64,000 bases of DNA from an uncultured Roseibium sp. (lineage in GTDB: Bacteria; Pseudomonadota; Alphaproteobacteria; Rhizobiales; Stappiaceae). Below the pieces are notes generated by a model. The model did not search any database. It saw only the letters and a program-made list of their open reading frames with translations, and was not told the DNA's origin. Each line of letters starts with the position of its first letter. Within the stretch, counting starts at the first letter, position 1. Position numbers and translations under genes: made by a program. The DNA is taken from contig NZ_CANMNP010000001.1 in NCBI RefSeq assembly GCF_947499295.1, forward strand, positions 744,001-808,000, read 5' to 3'. This document shows, piece after piece, positions 57,388 to 64,000 of the stretch.

Positions 57388-57412
57388 ATCAGAAGAAGTT
57401 GAATTTTCTGAT
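57388..57412. promoter_or_regulatory. LysR-type (OxyR) site in the katG-oxyR region
   Basis: ATCAGAA-N11-TTCTGAT is a perfect 7-base inverted repeat with the T-N11-A form of LysR-type sites, 20 bases before the oxyR start. It would allow OxyR to control itself and divergent katG. Confidence 0.45.
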
Positions 57413-57432
57413 CGCTTCGATAAGTTTAGATT

Positions 57433-58335
57433 ATGATCAACATCACTTTGAAGCAGCTCCGCTATTTTGAGGCTCTCGCACGCCATGGGCACTTCGGCAG
57501 AGCTGCGGAAGCCTGCGCAATTTCGCAACCAGCTCTGTCCATGCAGATCAAGGAAATGGAAGATGTTCTGGGTGCAACGCTCTTTGAGCGGGGCGCACGT
57601 CAAGTCAGACTGACTCATTTTGGGGAAGTGGCAGTAGAGCGCGCCAGAGACATTCTTCGTTCCGCTGACGAGCTTGGCGATCTCGCCCGCGCCTCCCGTG
57701 AACGGCTGGTCGGCCGGTTCCGCATCGGGGTGATTCCCACAATTGCCCCTTACCTGCTGCCAAAGGTGATCGGCAATCTCAAGGAAAGCTATCCCGAACT
57801 CGATATTCATGTTCGGGAAACCGTGACACCCAAACTGATACAGGAGTTAAAGGAAGGCCGGCTCGATACGGCAATCGTTGCCTTGCCGGTCTCGGAAAGC
57901 TCTCTTGAAGAAATCCCGCTCATACAGGAGAGTTTTGTCCTGGTGCGCACCGCCGGTGAAGCCAATCTTCCACTGCCCAACGCAGACAGTCTTAAGGAAA
58001 TGCGGTTGCTGCTGCTGGAAGAGGGTCACTGTTTCCGCGATCAGGCGCTGTCATTTTGCAATCTGCCCTCCGGGCCGCCCAGGGAAGTGCTGGACGCAAG
58101 TTCCTTGTCGACGCTCGTCCAGATGGTCAGCGCAGGAATGGGGGTGACACTCATTCCGGAAATGGCCGTTCCGGTTGAAACCAGATCGGCACCGGTCTCC
58201 GTATCCCGTTTTGAAACACCGGAACCCAACAGAACGATCGGTATGGTGTGGCGAAGAAGCAGCCCGCTAGCCAGTCAGTTGACGGAGATTGCGGACATTG
58301 TCCGCCGGTCAGCGGAACCCATGCCCCATCAATGA
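57433..58335 (+). CDS. oxyR: Hydrogen-peroxide sensor-regulator OxyR
   Basis: LysR-family regulator of 300 residues. The helix-turn-helix is in GHFGRAAEACAISQPALSMQ, and the effector domain has the OxyR redox pair, Cys in EEGHCFRDQA and Cys nine residues later in LSFCNL, which form a disulfide upon peroxide exposure. It is divergent from katG, the classic target. Its end overlaps the convergent MFS gene by seven bases. Confidence 0.95.
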   Translation: MINITLKQLRYFEALARHGHFGRAAEACAISQPALSMQIKEMEDVLGATLFERGARQVRLTHFGEVAVERARDILRSADELGDLARASRERLVGRFRIGVIPTIAPYLLPKVIGNLKESYPELDIHVRETVTPKLIQELKEGRLDTAIVALPVSESSLEEIPLIQESFVLVRTAGEANLPLPNADSLKEMRLLLLEEGHCFRDQALSFCNLPSGPPREVLDASSLSTLVQMVSAGMGVTLIPEMAVPVETRSAPVSVSRFETPEPNRTIGMVWRRSSPLASQLTEIADIVRRSAEPMPHQ

Positions 58336-59510
58336 GAAGCGGTTATCTTGCGCCGGAAAGTCCAAACGCCAATAAGCGCCATGATTGCAGCCAACCCTAA
58401 AAGAACTGCTCTGGCGTCATCCCCGGCTGCAAACAATGCCACCATGAGCCCTGCAAGCGGTTGCGACAGGTTGTTCAGGCAGATGATTGCTCCTGTGGTC
58501 TTGCCGAACTCGGATGGCGGAATGATTTCCTTGCGCAGGGTACGAACATAGATGTTGAACATCTTGTCGAAGCCGGCAATCAACAGGAACCCGATCGCGT
58601 AGACCAGCGGATGAGCGCCGAGACCGGTCAAGACAGCACCAAGACAAATGAGTGCATAGGCCGTGCGACCGAGCGTGTTCAGACCAAAATGGACATGTGC
58701 TGTCAAAGTCAGAACGGCGAGCGTCGCTAGTGCTCCCCCTACCTGCAGCCAGGCGTATTCCTGCTCGGACCGATCGAAGAAACCCGTCATCATGGCTGCC
58801 GCAGTTGCTAGCGTTGCACCGATTATAAGATTGACACCCGCGGCCTGAAAAATAGCGCGCAAGAGATCCGGCAACTGCCAGATCAGCACGAAGGCATGCT
58901 TCAGATCGGCGAAAGGGTGACGCTCTTCGAGGGGCGCAGGAGGATCTACCATGCGCACCTGGCCAGGCCAAAGCCGAAACACGGCGTCCGACAGGACAAA
59001 CAACCCAGTTGCCAGGATCACCACGGTTTCCCAAGGCCACAACACCATCAGATAAGCTGCCGTCAATGGTCCAAGTACGACACCCATTTGTGAGGCCAGT
59101 TGACTGTAGCTCGCCACCTTTTCAAAGCGTTGATCCTTGAATGCGCCGACCAGAACCATTTCCAGTGCGAGCAGCCCCTGTGTCGTCAACACGCCGACAA
59201 TCGCGGAGAGCGCAATCAGCCACCAAACACCGCCGAAAACGATCTGGCCTGTGATGCCGATCAGGCAAACAAGGGCTCGCAGCACGCGACTGACGCGCAA
59301 TAACATGATCGGGGAATACCGGTCACACAAAATCCCTGCGACCGGAAATGTCAGGTATCGAGGCAACGTTTCAAAGAAAAACGCCAAGCCGGACCAGGCG
59401 ACATTACCGGTGATCTGGAAGATGACCAGCGGCACCAGAAAGAGCAGGATCTGATCGGCCAGAACCGTCAGAAACATGGACGCGAAAAACGCGCGGTCGC
59501 GAACGAGCAT
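58329..59510 (-). CDS. MFS transporter (multidrug/siderophore exporter-like)
   Basis: Major-facilitator protein of 393 residues with about 10-12 membrane helices. FFFETLPRYLTFPVAGILCDRY carries the motif A region (GxLxDRY), and ERHPFADLKHAFVLIWQLPDLL is the cytoplasmic mid-loop typical of EntS-like exporters. It starts at MLVRDRAFFASMF (59510). It is convergent with and overlaps oxyR. Substrate not predictable. Confidence 0.83.
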   Translation of the reverse strand: MLVRDRAFFASMFLTVLADQILLFLVPLVIFQITGNVAWSGLAFFFETLPRYLTFPVAGILCDRYSPIMLLRVSRVLRALVCLIGITGQIVFGGVWWLIALSAIVGVLTTQGLLALEMVLVGAFKDQRFEKVASYSQLASQMGVVLGPLTAAYLMVLWPWETVVILATGLFVLSDAVFRLWPGQVRMVDPPAPLEERHPFADLKHAFVLIWQLPDLLRAIFQAAGVNLIIGATLATAAAMMTGFFDRSEQEYAWLQVGGALATLAVLTLTAHVHFGLNTLGRTAYALICLGAVLTGLGAHPLVYAIGFLLIAGFDKMFNIYVRTLRKEIIPPSEFGKTTGAIICLNNLSQPLAGLMVALFAAGDDARAVLLGLAAIMALIGVWTFRRKITASH

Positions 59511-59630
59511 CAGATGCTTTCAATGGACCATCATTGGCGGGACGACTGTCGTATCACCCGCCATGGAGCCCTGCAACTGCAGCTTGCCTCGAACCGCTTG
59601 TGTTTACCCGGTGCAGCACAATCCAGTGAT

Positions 59631-60302
59631 TCAAGTTTTTCTGGCAACCACAAACCGGCTGTAAGGCTCCGGATAGGTGCCGGTTTCAATGATTTCAAAG
59701 CCACTCGAGGCAATCATTTCTTCCAGGCCCTGAAAGGACAGCATGCGCACAAAAGGTGCTTTGCCAAACAGCTGCATCACCTTGATCATCGGTGTGAACA
59801 ACCAGGCCTTTTTCTTCAGGCAGACGGTCTTGGAAATATAAAGGCCACCCGGGTTCAGAAGGTCCCGCACTCTTTTCAAAGTGTCTTCCGGGTTTTCAAC
59901 CAGATGCAGGAAATTGTAGGCCAGTACCGCATCATACCCCTTGCCGTCCCGGGCTTCGATCTCCTCACTGAAAACATCAGCAACCGCAAAGCTCAATCCG
60001 TCTGCCGAGGCGCTGTTCCGTTCTTTCTCTGTGAGAAGTTTTTCGTTGGCAATGTCGATCATTCCGCCGGCAAAGTCGGTCGCGAGATATGTGCTGACAT
60101 TTCCGGAAAGAAGAAGCGCAGTTGAGCCCGTACCGCAACCAAGCTCGAGTACCTTGTCCTGCGGGCCAAGATGTTCAGTTGTCCGTTCAAGCGTCTTTTC
60201 GTAAGCCTTCTGGTCCTTAATCGGAGAGGCAGCGTATTTCTTGGCAGCCTTGCTCCAGAAACGGGTCGAAGGGGTCATGTCGTTGGTCCAGGTGATCGTC
60301 AT
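59631..60302 (-). CDS. SAM-dependent methyltransferase (second of the pair)
   Basis: Class I methyltransferase of 223 residues starting at MTITWTNDMT (60302), with AAGGA ten bases upstream. The SAM site is KVLELGCGTGSTALLL, the acidic residue ATDFAGGMID, and the post-II motif YDAVLAYNFLHLVENP; LLNPGGLYISKT follows. The C-terminal part (KKKAWLFTPMIKVMQLFGK) is hydrophobic/basic and could touch the membrane, as in lipid or quinone methyltransferases. It lies 16 bases after the other methyltransferase gene. The substrate is unknown. Confidence 0.83.
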   Translation of the reverse strand: MTITWTNDMTPSTRFWSKAAKKYAASPIKDQKAYEKTLERTTEHLGPQDKVLELGCGTGSTALLLSGNVSTYLATDFAGGMIDIANEKLLTEKERNSASADGLSFAVADVFSEEIEARDGKGYDAVLAYNFLHLVENPEDTLKRVRDLLNPGGLYISKTVCLKKKAWLFTPMIKVMQLFGKAPFVRMLSFQGLEEMIASSGFEIIETGTYPEPYSRFVVARKT

Positions 60303-60318
60303 TATCGTGTTATCCTTA

Positions 60319-61095
60319 TCATGCTGAGCAGGGCAATGCGCATGGCGCATTGTCTTGCGCGACACATAAAGCCGGCAGCTGCTTTCGGCCCGAGACCGCC
60401 GTACTCCAGAGCCGCGTCCAGCGGCCGGTGCCCACCGGCATCGTTTCAAGGTCGCTCAGGCCGTTCTGCTTAAGCCACTGTCTTAGGGTCGATGAGGTGA
60501 GCCGGTGAGTTCGCCATTTCAGGTGAATGAATGCACCGAAGAGGGTTTTGCGGGTGGTCACGACAAGCAGTGTGCCACCAGGTTTCAAAACCCGGTACAT
60601 CTCACAGATCGCGGCTTGCGGGACCTCCAAGTGCTCAACCGCATGCGCGCACATTACGAGGTCAAAACTCTCAGATGCATAAGGCAACGCCCTGATGTCG
60701 GCGACCTGAAGCTGACAATTGATGCCCATCTGCTCAAATCTGCTGTTCGCCTCTTCAAGCATAACCGGAGAGATATCGACTGCCGACAGCTCGAATGCAG
60801 CGTCCATTTCCGCAGCCAATGCGAGCGCCATCGCCCCGGTTCCGACACCGCAATCCAAAACCTTCACCGGGCTCTCGCGATGGCGTTTCAGTTTTGGCAC
60901 AAGTTGGCGAAGAACTTGCCGATACGCCAAGGGGAACCCGAGCCGTTCGATGGTTCTTTCCCAGGACGGTGCGCAATCGTCATAAGCGCGACGCAGCTGG
61001 TCTTTGGCAAGACCCTGTCGACTGACGGCAATCTGCCAGGATCCAAGATGGCGTTTGAAAACAGGGATATGAGGCGCATGGGTATCAAGTGTCAT
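60319..61095 (-). CDS. SAM-dependent methyltransferase (first of the pair)
   Basis: Class I methyltransferase of 258 residues starting at MTLDTHAPHI (61095); its ATG overlaps the stop of the small peptide gene (ATGA). The SAM motif is VKVLDCGVGTGAMALAL, then SAVDISPVMLEEA and MCAHAVEHLEVPQAAICEM, with VLKPGGTLLVVTT. It resembles UbiE/lipid-type methyltransferases in motif spacing. Its last 25 residues are Cys-rich (LCVAQDNAPCALPC). The operon is divergent from a LysR regulator, which probably controls it. Confidence 0.85.
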   Translation of the reverse strand: MTLDTHAPHIPVFKRHLGSWQIAVSRQGLAKDQLRRAYDDCAPSWERTIERLGFPLAYRQVLRQLVPKLKRHRESPVKVLDCGVGTGAMALALAAEMDAAFELSAVDISPVMLEEANSRFEQMGINCQLQVADIRALPYASESFDLVMCAHAVEHLEVPQAAICEMYRVLKPGGTLLVVTTRKTLFGAFIHLKWRTHRLTSSTLRQWLKQNGLSDLETMPVGTGRWTRLWSTAVSGRKQLPALCVAQDNAPCALPCSA

Positions 61096-61238
61096 TTGCG
61101 TTTCCCCGCACCGCCCCAAAGCCCAATGCGATCAAAAATAACGCGGCCGATTTCCCGGCCGCCGCTCGGCGATGCAAGGAAGCACAAAACCAGCTCAAAC
61201 GCTCTTACCAATGTCACTGTCAGCCATTGCGGATTCAT
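61092..61238 (-). CDS. Small 48-residue protein leading the methyltransferase operon
   Basis: A 48-codon gene read from ATG at 61238 to TGA at 61092-61094, which overlaps the next ATG (ATGA). AAAGGAG eight bases before the start is one of the best ribosome sites in the window. The protein begins MNPQWLTVTLVRAF and has one hydrophobic stretch (LTVTLVRAFELVLCFLA), then a basic, Gly-rich tail ending GGAGKRK. It may be a small membrane-associated subunit or a translational leader for the methyltransferase. No family recognised. Confidence 0.6.
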   Translation of the reverse strand: MNPQWLTVTLVRAFELVLCFLASPSGGREIGRVIFDRIGLWGGAGKRK

Positions 61239-61324
61239 GGGAACCACTCCTTTGAACCGCTAGTTAACCCCTTCAGAATTTAATGGGAATTGCCGAATTT
61301 CCACTGGGTGATATACATATTTGC

Positions 61325-62233
61325 ATGAACTGGCAGAGTATTACGTTTGACTGGAACCAGGCACGTGCCTTTCTTGTCACTGCAGAAGAGGGCTCGCTTT
61401 CGGCGGCCGCGCGAGCTCTCAAGCTGACGCAACCCACATTGAGCCGACAGGTTGCCGCCCTTGAAGAAACACTTGGCGTGACCTTGTTTGAACGTGTCAA
61501 CAAGAGCTTGATACTCACTGAGGCAGGTGTCGAACTCGCCGAACACGTGCGCGCCATGGGTGAAGCCGCTAGCCGCGTTTCTCTTTCGGCCTCAGGTCAA
61601 TCGCAGCAGATCGAAGGACTGGTTACCATTTCCACGACCGATGTGATGGCTGCCTATCTTTTGCCGGACATCTTGCGGGACCTGCGCCGGAAAGCCCCCG
61701 GCATCGAAATCAAGGTCGTCTCCACAAACAGCGTCAGCGATTTGCGCCGCAGAGAAGCCGATATCGCAATACGCCATGTCGAACCCGACCATCCGGAACT
61801 CTACGCCCGCAAACTGCGCGATGCGCGCGGCCAGATTTTTGCCGCCCGTTCCTATCTTCAGCGGTTCGGCCGTAAGCTGACGAAGGAGGATGCGCCCAAG
61901 CTCGACTTTCTCGGCTATGAAGACAACGAACAGCTGATCGGCTATCTGCGCGCTATGGGCCTTGACGTGACCCAGGCTAACATCAAGCTCAGCTCACCAA
62001 GCCTGATTGTCGCCTGGGAGTATGTGCGCCTGGGATTTGGCCTCGGTGTGGGAGCGGACGAAGTCGCCGATCGGTGTCCGGATATCATTCCCGCCTTCGA
62101 GGACGTTGCTCCGGTCACCTTTCCCATCTGGCTGGTGACCCACAGGGAATTGCACACCAGCTTGAGAATTCGGACCGTGTTCGATCATCTGGCTGAGGGG
62201 TTGTTGAAAGTTCGTGCAGGTACCAACGTTTAA
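61325..62233 (+). CDS. LysR-family transcriptional regulator
   Basis: Regulator of 302 residues starting at MNWQSITFDW (61325), chosen because LysR proteins begin close to this point; an ATG at 61283 would add 14 residues, and neither has a clear ribosome site. The helix-turn-helix is EEGSLSAAARALKLTQPTLS, and the effector domain starts near residue 90. GRLDTAI-like features are replaced by RRREADIAIRHVEPDHPEL, as in the AllS/YafC branch. It diverges from the small-peptide/methyltransferase operon, 86 bases away, and probably regulates it. Confidence 0.88.
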   Translation: MNWQSITFDWNQARAFLVTAEEGSLSAAARALKLTQPTLSRQVAALEETLGVTLFERVNKSLILTEAGVELAEHVRAMGEAASRVSLSASGQSQQIEGLVTISTTDVMAAYLLPDILRDLRRKAPGIEIKVVSTNSVSDLRRREADIAIRHVEPDHPELYARKLRDARGQIFAARSYLQRFGRKLTKEDAPKLDFLGYEDNEQLIGYLRAMGLDVTQANIKLSSPSLIVAWEYVRLGFGLGVGADEVADRCPDIIPAFEDVAPVTFPIWLVTHRELHTSLRIRTVFDHLAEGLLKVRAGTNV

Positions 62234-62347
62234 GTTTGCCGCACAAGTGTGTAGCGGCGACTTGCAAGAAATTCCATTTGGCTGATTGGCTCAAACGAGG
62301 GCGAGCAATTGTGAATCAGTTTGCAACGAATTCAAATCGTCAGTTTC

Positions 62348-63232
62348 TCACCCCAGCATCCAGTTCAACACAAGCCGCCAATCCGTCATGCGAATGGGCG
62401 TTCCGTGGGTGCCGGTGTCGAACAGAGTGAACTTGATTGGATAGTTCGGTGCTCTGGATTTGATCTGCTTGAAAAAATTCGCCTGGTCTTCCCAATTATA
62501 GACCCGATCCAGCGTGCCCTGCCCCATGTAGATAGGCACATTCCGCGACAGCGCACTGGACCCGAGGAAATTCGGATCCTTGGGCGAGCCAAGCAGCATG
62601 ATGCCGCTGAGCAAACGCGAGTAATTGCCGTTTCTCACAAGGTTCCAGCAGATAATCCCACCCATTGAACCGCATGCGACAACGACCTTTGCGCCTGGTG
62701 AAATCTGTTTCTGGTATTCGATCAATGCGGCGACATCTGCCGTTCCGCGTTTGTCGAAGTTCTTGATATCAACCGTCAGATAAGCGCCCCCGTTGCGCAC
62801 CATGAGGTTCTGAATACGGTTGAAGTTGCCACCAAAGGACACATCGTTCATGCCCTGAAAGCGGTTTCCGCCCTGGCCATGAATGTAGATGACAATAGCC
62901 TTTGCACCGCCCTTCCATTTGCCGGTTCCCATATACTGGACCGTCCGACCGTTCGCGCTTAACTCGGCGCTGCCGCGCCCCCTTTTGGGCTTATAGGATA
63001 CGTAGTTGCCATAGACCCGGCGTTCATCGACTTCGTCCCGGTCACGCAGGTCTCTCTGCTTTGAATATTCAACGACGATGAAGTCGCCATTATAAAGCGT
63101 TTCATGGACTTTCTTGTAACGGAACAATCGGTCCTTATAAGGTTTCAACGCTTCGGCATTTGCAGCAAGAGACCCTGTCACCAGGAAAGCCGCCGTCGTT
63201 GCAATCGTCAAAAGTTTGTGCCGAATTGTCAT
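62348..63232 (-). CDS. Secreted alpha/beta hydrolase
   Basis: Exported serine hydrolase of 294 residues. The start is the ATG at 63232 (MTIRHKLLTI), GAGG seven bases upstream; the signal peptide ends near residue 26 (AANAEA). The oxyanion region is YIHGQGGNR, the nucleophile Ser is in ACGSMGGI, and Asp (GTLDRVY) and His (TGTHGTPI) complete the triad. It is likely periplasmic or secreted and acts on an ester; substrate unknown. A single-gene unit between the LysR and Crp genes. Confidence 0.83.
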   Translation of the reverse strand: MTIRHKLLTIATTAAFLVTGSLAANAEALKPYKDRLFRYKKVHETLYNGDFIVVEYSKQRDLRDRDEVDERRVYGNYVSYKPKRGRGSAELSANGRTVQYMGTGKWKGGAKAIVIYIHGQGGNRFQGMNDVSFGGNFNRIQNLMVRNGGAYLTVDIKNFDKRGTADVAALIEYQKQISPGAKVVVACGSMGGIICWNLVRNGNYSRLLSGIMLLGSPKDPNFLGSSALSRNVPIYMGQGTLDRVYNWEDQANFFKQIKSRAPNYPIKFTLFDTGTHGTPIRMTDWRLVLNWMLG

Positions 63233-63478
63233 GTCAGTCCTCAAGGAACCCTGGAAAAGTTTCGCAACAGAATCTTAGCGCCAAGGTAGCCTTTCGGTCC
63301 TTTTGCCGCAATCGTGCTCAGACCGGCGGCATGATAAAGTTTTCCTGAATTAGGTCTGCCAACCGCCTGTGCGCAGCGCCAGGCTGCGGGTCCAGACCAG
63401 GCAAAACCCTCTCGAAACACGGACCATCGTCTGGTCTCTGATCTTGCTAGATCGGTTACCTGAAAGAAACGCAAAGCA

Positions 63479-64000
63479 ATGCAGTCAGACCAGTTCAGAC
63501 CCAAATGCCTTGAAGGATTTCAGAGCGTATCGCTCCCCAAGGGTGCATCGGTGTTTCGGGCAGGAGATCCATGCCGCAACTTCTATTTGATTGAAAGCGG
63601 TTCGGTACGCGTCGATCTTGTTAATTCGGAAGGCAAATCGATCCTTCTTTACCGCATTGGCGCCAACGAGACCTGCGTGCTGACCACATCATGTCTGATG
63701 TCGCACGAGAACTACAGCGCGGAAGCGGTGACCGAGACTGATGTGACTGCTCTGGTGGTCCCAAGAAGCGAATTCCAGGCCCGTCTTGCCTCATCGGAAG
63801 AATTCCGGGATCTGGTTTTCAGGTCCTTTTCCTCGCGTCTTTCCCGCTTGATGGCCAAGGTCGATGAAGTCTCGTTTGCGTCCCTCAACAGCCGCCTTGC
63901 CAAGCGGCTGCTGGAATTGGCAGGCAAGACAGACCTTGTCGAGACCACGCACGAACGCCTTGCGCAAGATCTCGGGTCTGCCCGGGAAGTGATCGGCAGA
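63479..64000 (+). CDS. Crp/Fnr-family transcriptional regulator, cut by window end
   Basis: The first 174 codons of a Crp/Fnr regulator run to the window edge with no stop. The N-terminal cyclic-nucleotide-binding-like beta-roll is seen (KGASVFRAGDPCRNFYLIES, GSVRVDLVNSEGKS), then the dimer helix (SRLSRLMAKVDEVSFASL) and the start of the helix-turn-helix (ERLAQDLGSAREVIGR). Cys residues occur at CLEGF, PCRNF, ETCVL and TSCLM, not in the classic Fnr spacing, so an iron-sulfur Fnr is doubtful. The C-terminus lies outside the window. Confidence 0.85.
   Translation, partial: MQSDQFRPKCLEGFQSVSLPKGASVFRAGDPCRNFYLIESGSVRVDLVNSEGKSILLYRIGANETCVLTTSCLMSHENYSAEAVTETDVTALVVPRSEFQARLASSEEFRDLVFRSFSSRLSRLMAKVDEVSFASLNSRLAKRLLELAGKTDLVETTHERLAQDLGSAREVIGR

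Overview
The window reads as chromosomal DNA of a free-living, metabolically versatile alphaproteobacterium. The gene content fits a marine Stappiaceae/Rhizobiales-type genome such as Roseibium/Labrenzia, but that assignment is inferred from gene families (BA14K protein, DUF2783 protein, Mur-box-like manganese operator, DUF3141/PhaC-like protein, several chemoreceptors) and not from a marker gene. Coding density is high. I see no rRNA, tRNA, CRISPR array, insertion sequence or phage.

Layout. 0-3 kb: a Tat-exported TMAO/DMSO-type molybdoenzyme with its own C-terminal haem-c domain. 3-6.8 kb: a sitABCD-type manganese/iron ABC importer behind a large Mur-like inverted repeat. 6.9-9.3 kb: a chemoreceptor. 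9.6-16.3 kb: a tight seven-gene homogentisate operon (hmgA, MBL hydrolase, fumarylacetoacetase, atypical MBL protein, DinB-fold protein, MhaA-like flavin hydroxylase, DUF2783/MhaB-like coupling protein) that would take 3-hydroxyphenylacetate to fumarate and acetoacetate. 16.5-20 kb: small proteins (DM13, GFA, NTF2-like) and a HerA-like ATPase. 20.2-21.5 kb: an AT-rich patch with two orphan small genes and a possible gene remnant. 21.5-26.8 kb: DUF2867 protein, nitroreductase facing an MFS exporter, malonyl-CoA synthetase, and a haemolysin III gene broken by a stop.

26.9-36.2 kb: L,D-transpeptidase, an M19 dipeptidase, a GntR regulator and a complete dipeptide/oligopeptide ABC importer (oppA, B, C and a fused DF), then a BA14K protein. 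36.4-41 kb: an ABC-F ATPase, a GNAT/XRE-cupin pair and a lone FabF-type ketosynthase. 41-45.8 kb: a chemoreceptor with a duplicated sensor module, a solo LuxR regulator, a MarR regulator and an HdeD-like protein. 46-51 kb: a gamma-butyrobetaine dioxygenase-like enzyme, two 16S rRNA modification enzymes (rsuA, rsmC-like), and the DUF2157/GDYxxLxY membrane pair.

51.3-54.8 kb: a PHA-synthase-like DUF3141 protein with a histone-like tail beside a FabI-type reductase. 55-58.3 kb: katG divergent from oxyR, the peroxide defence module. 58.3-64 kb: an MFS transporter, an operon of two SAM methyltransferases led by an unlisted 48-residue peptide gene and facing a LysR gene, a secreted hydrolase, and a Crp/Fnr regulator cut by the window end.

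The most interesting points are the TorA-TorC-like fusion, the homogentisate operon whose isomerase step may be done by a DinB-fold protein, the Cys-nucleophile DUF3141 protein with its FabI partner, the small peptide/methyltransferase operon, and several clear operator palindromes.
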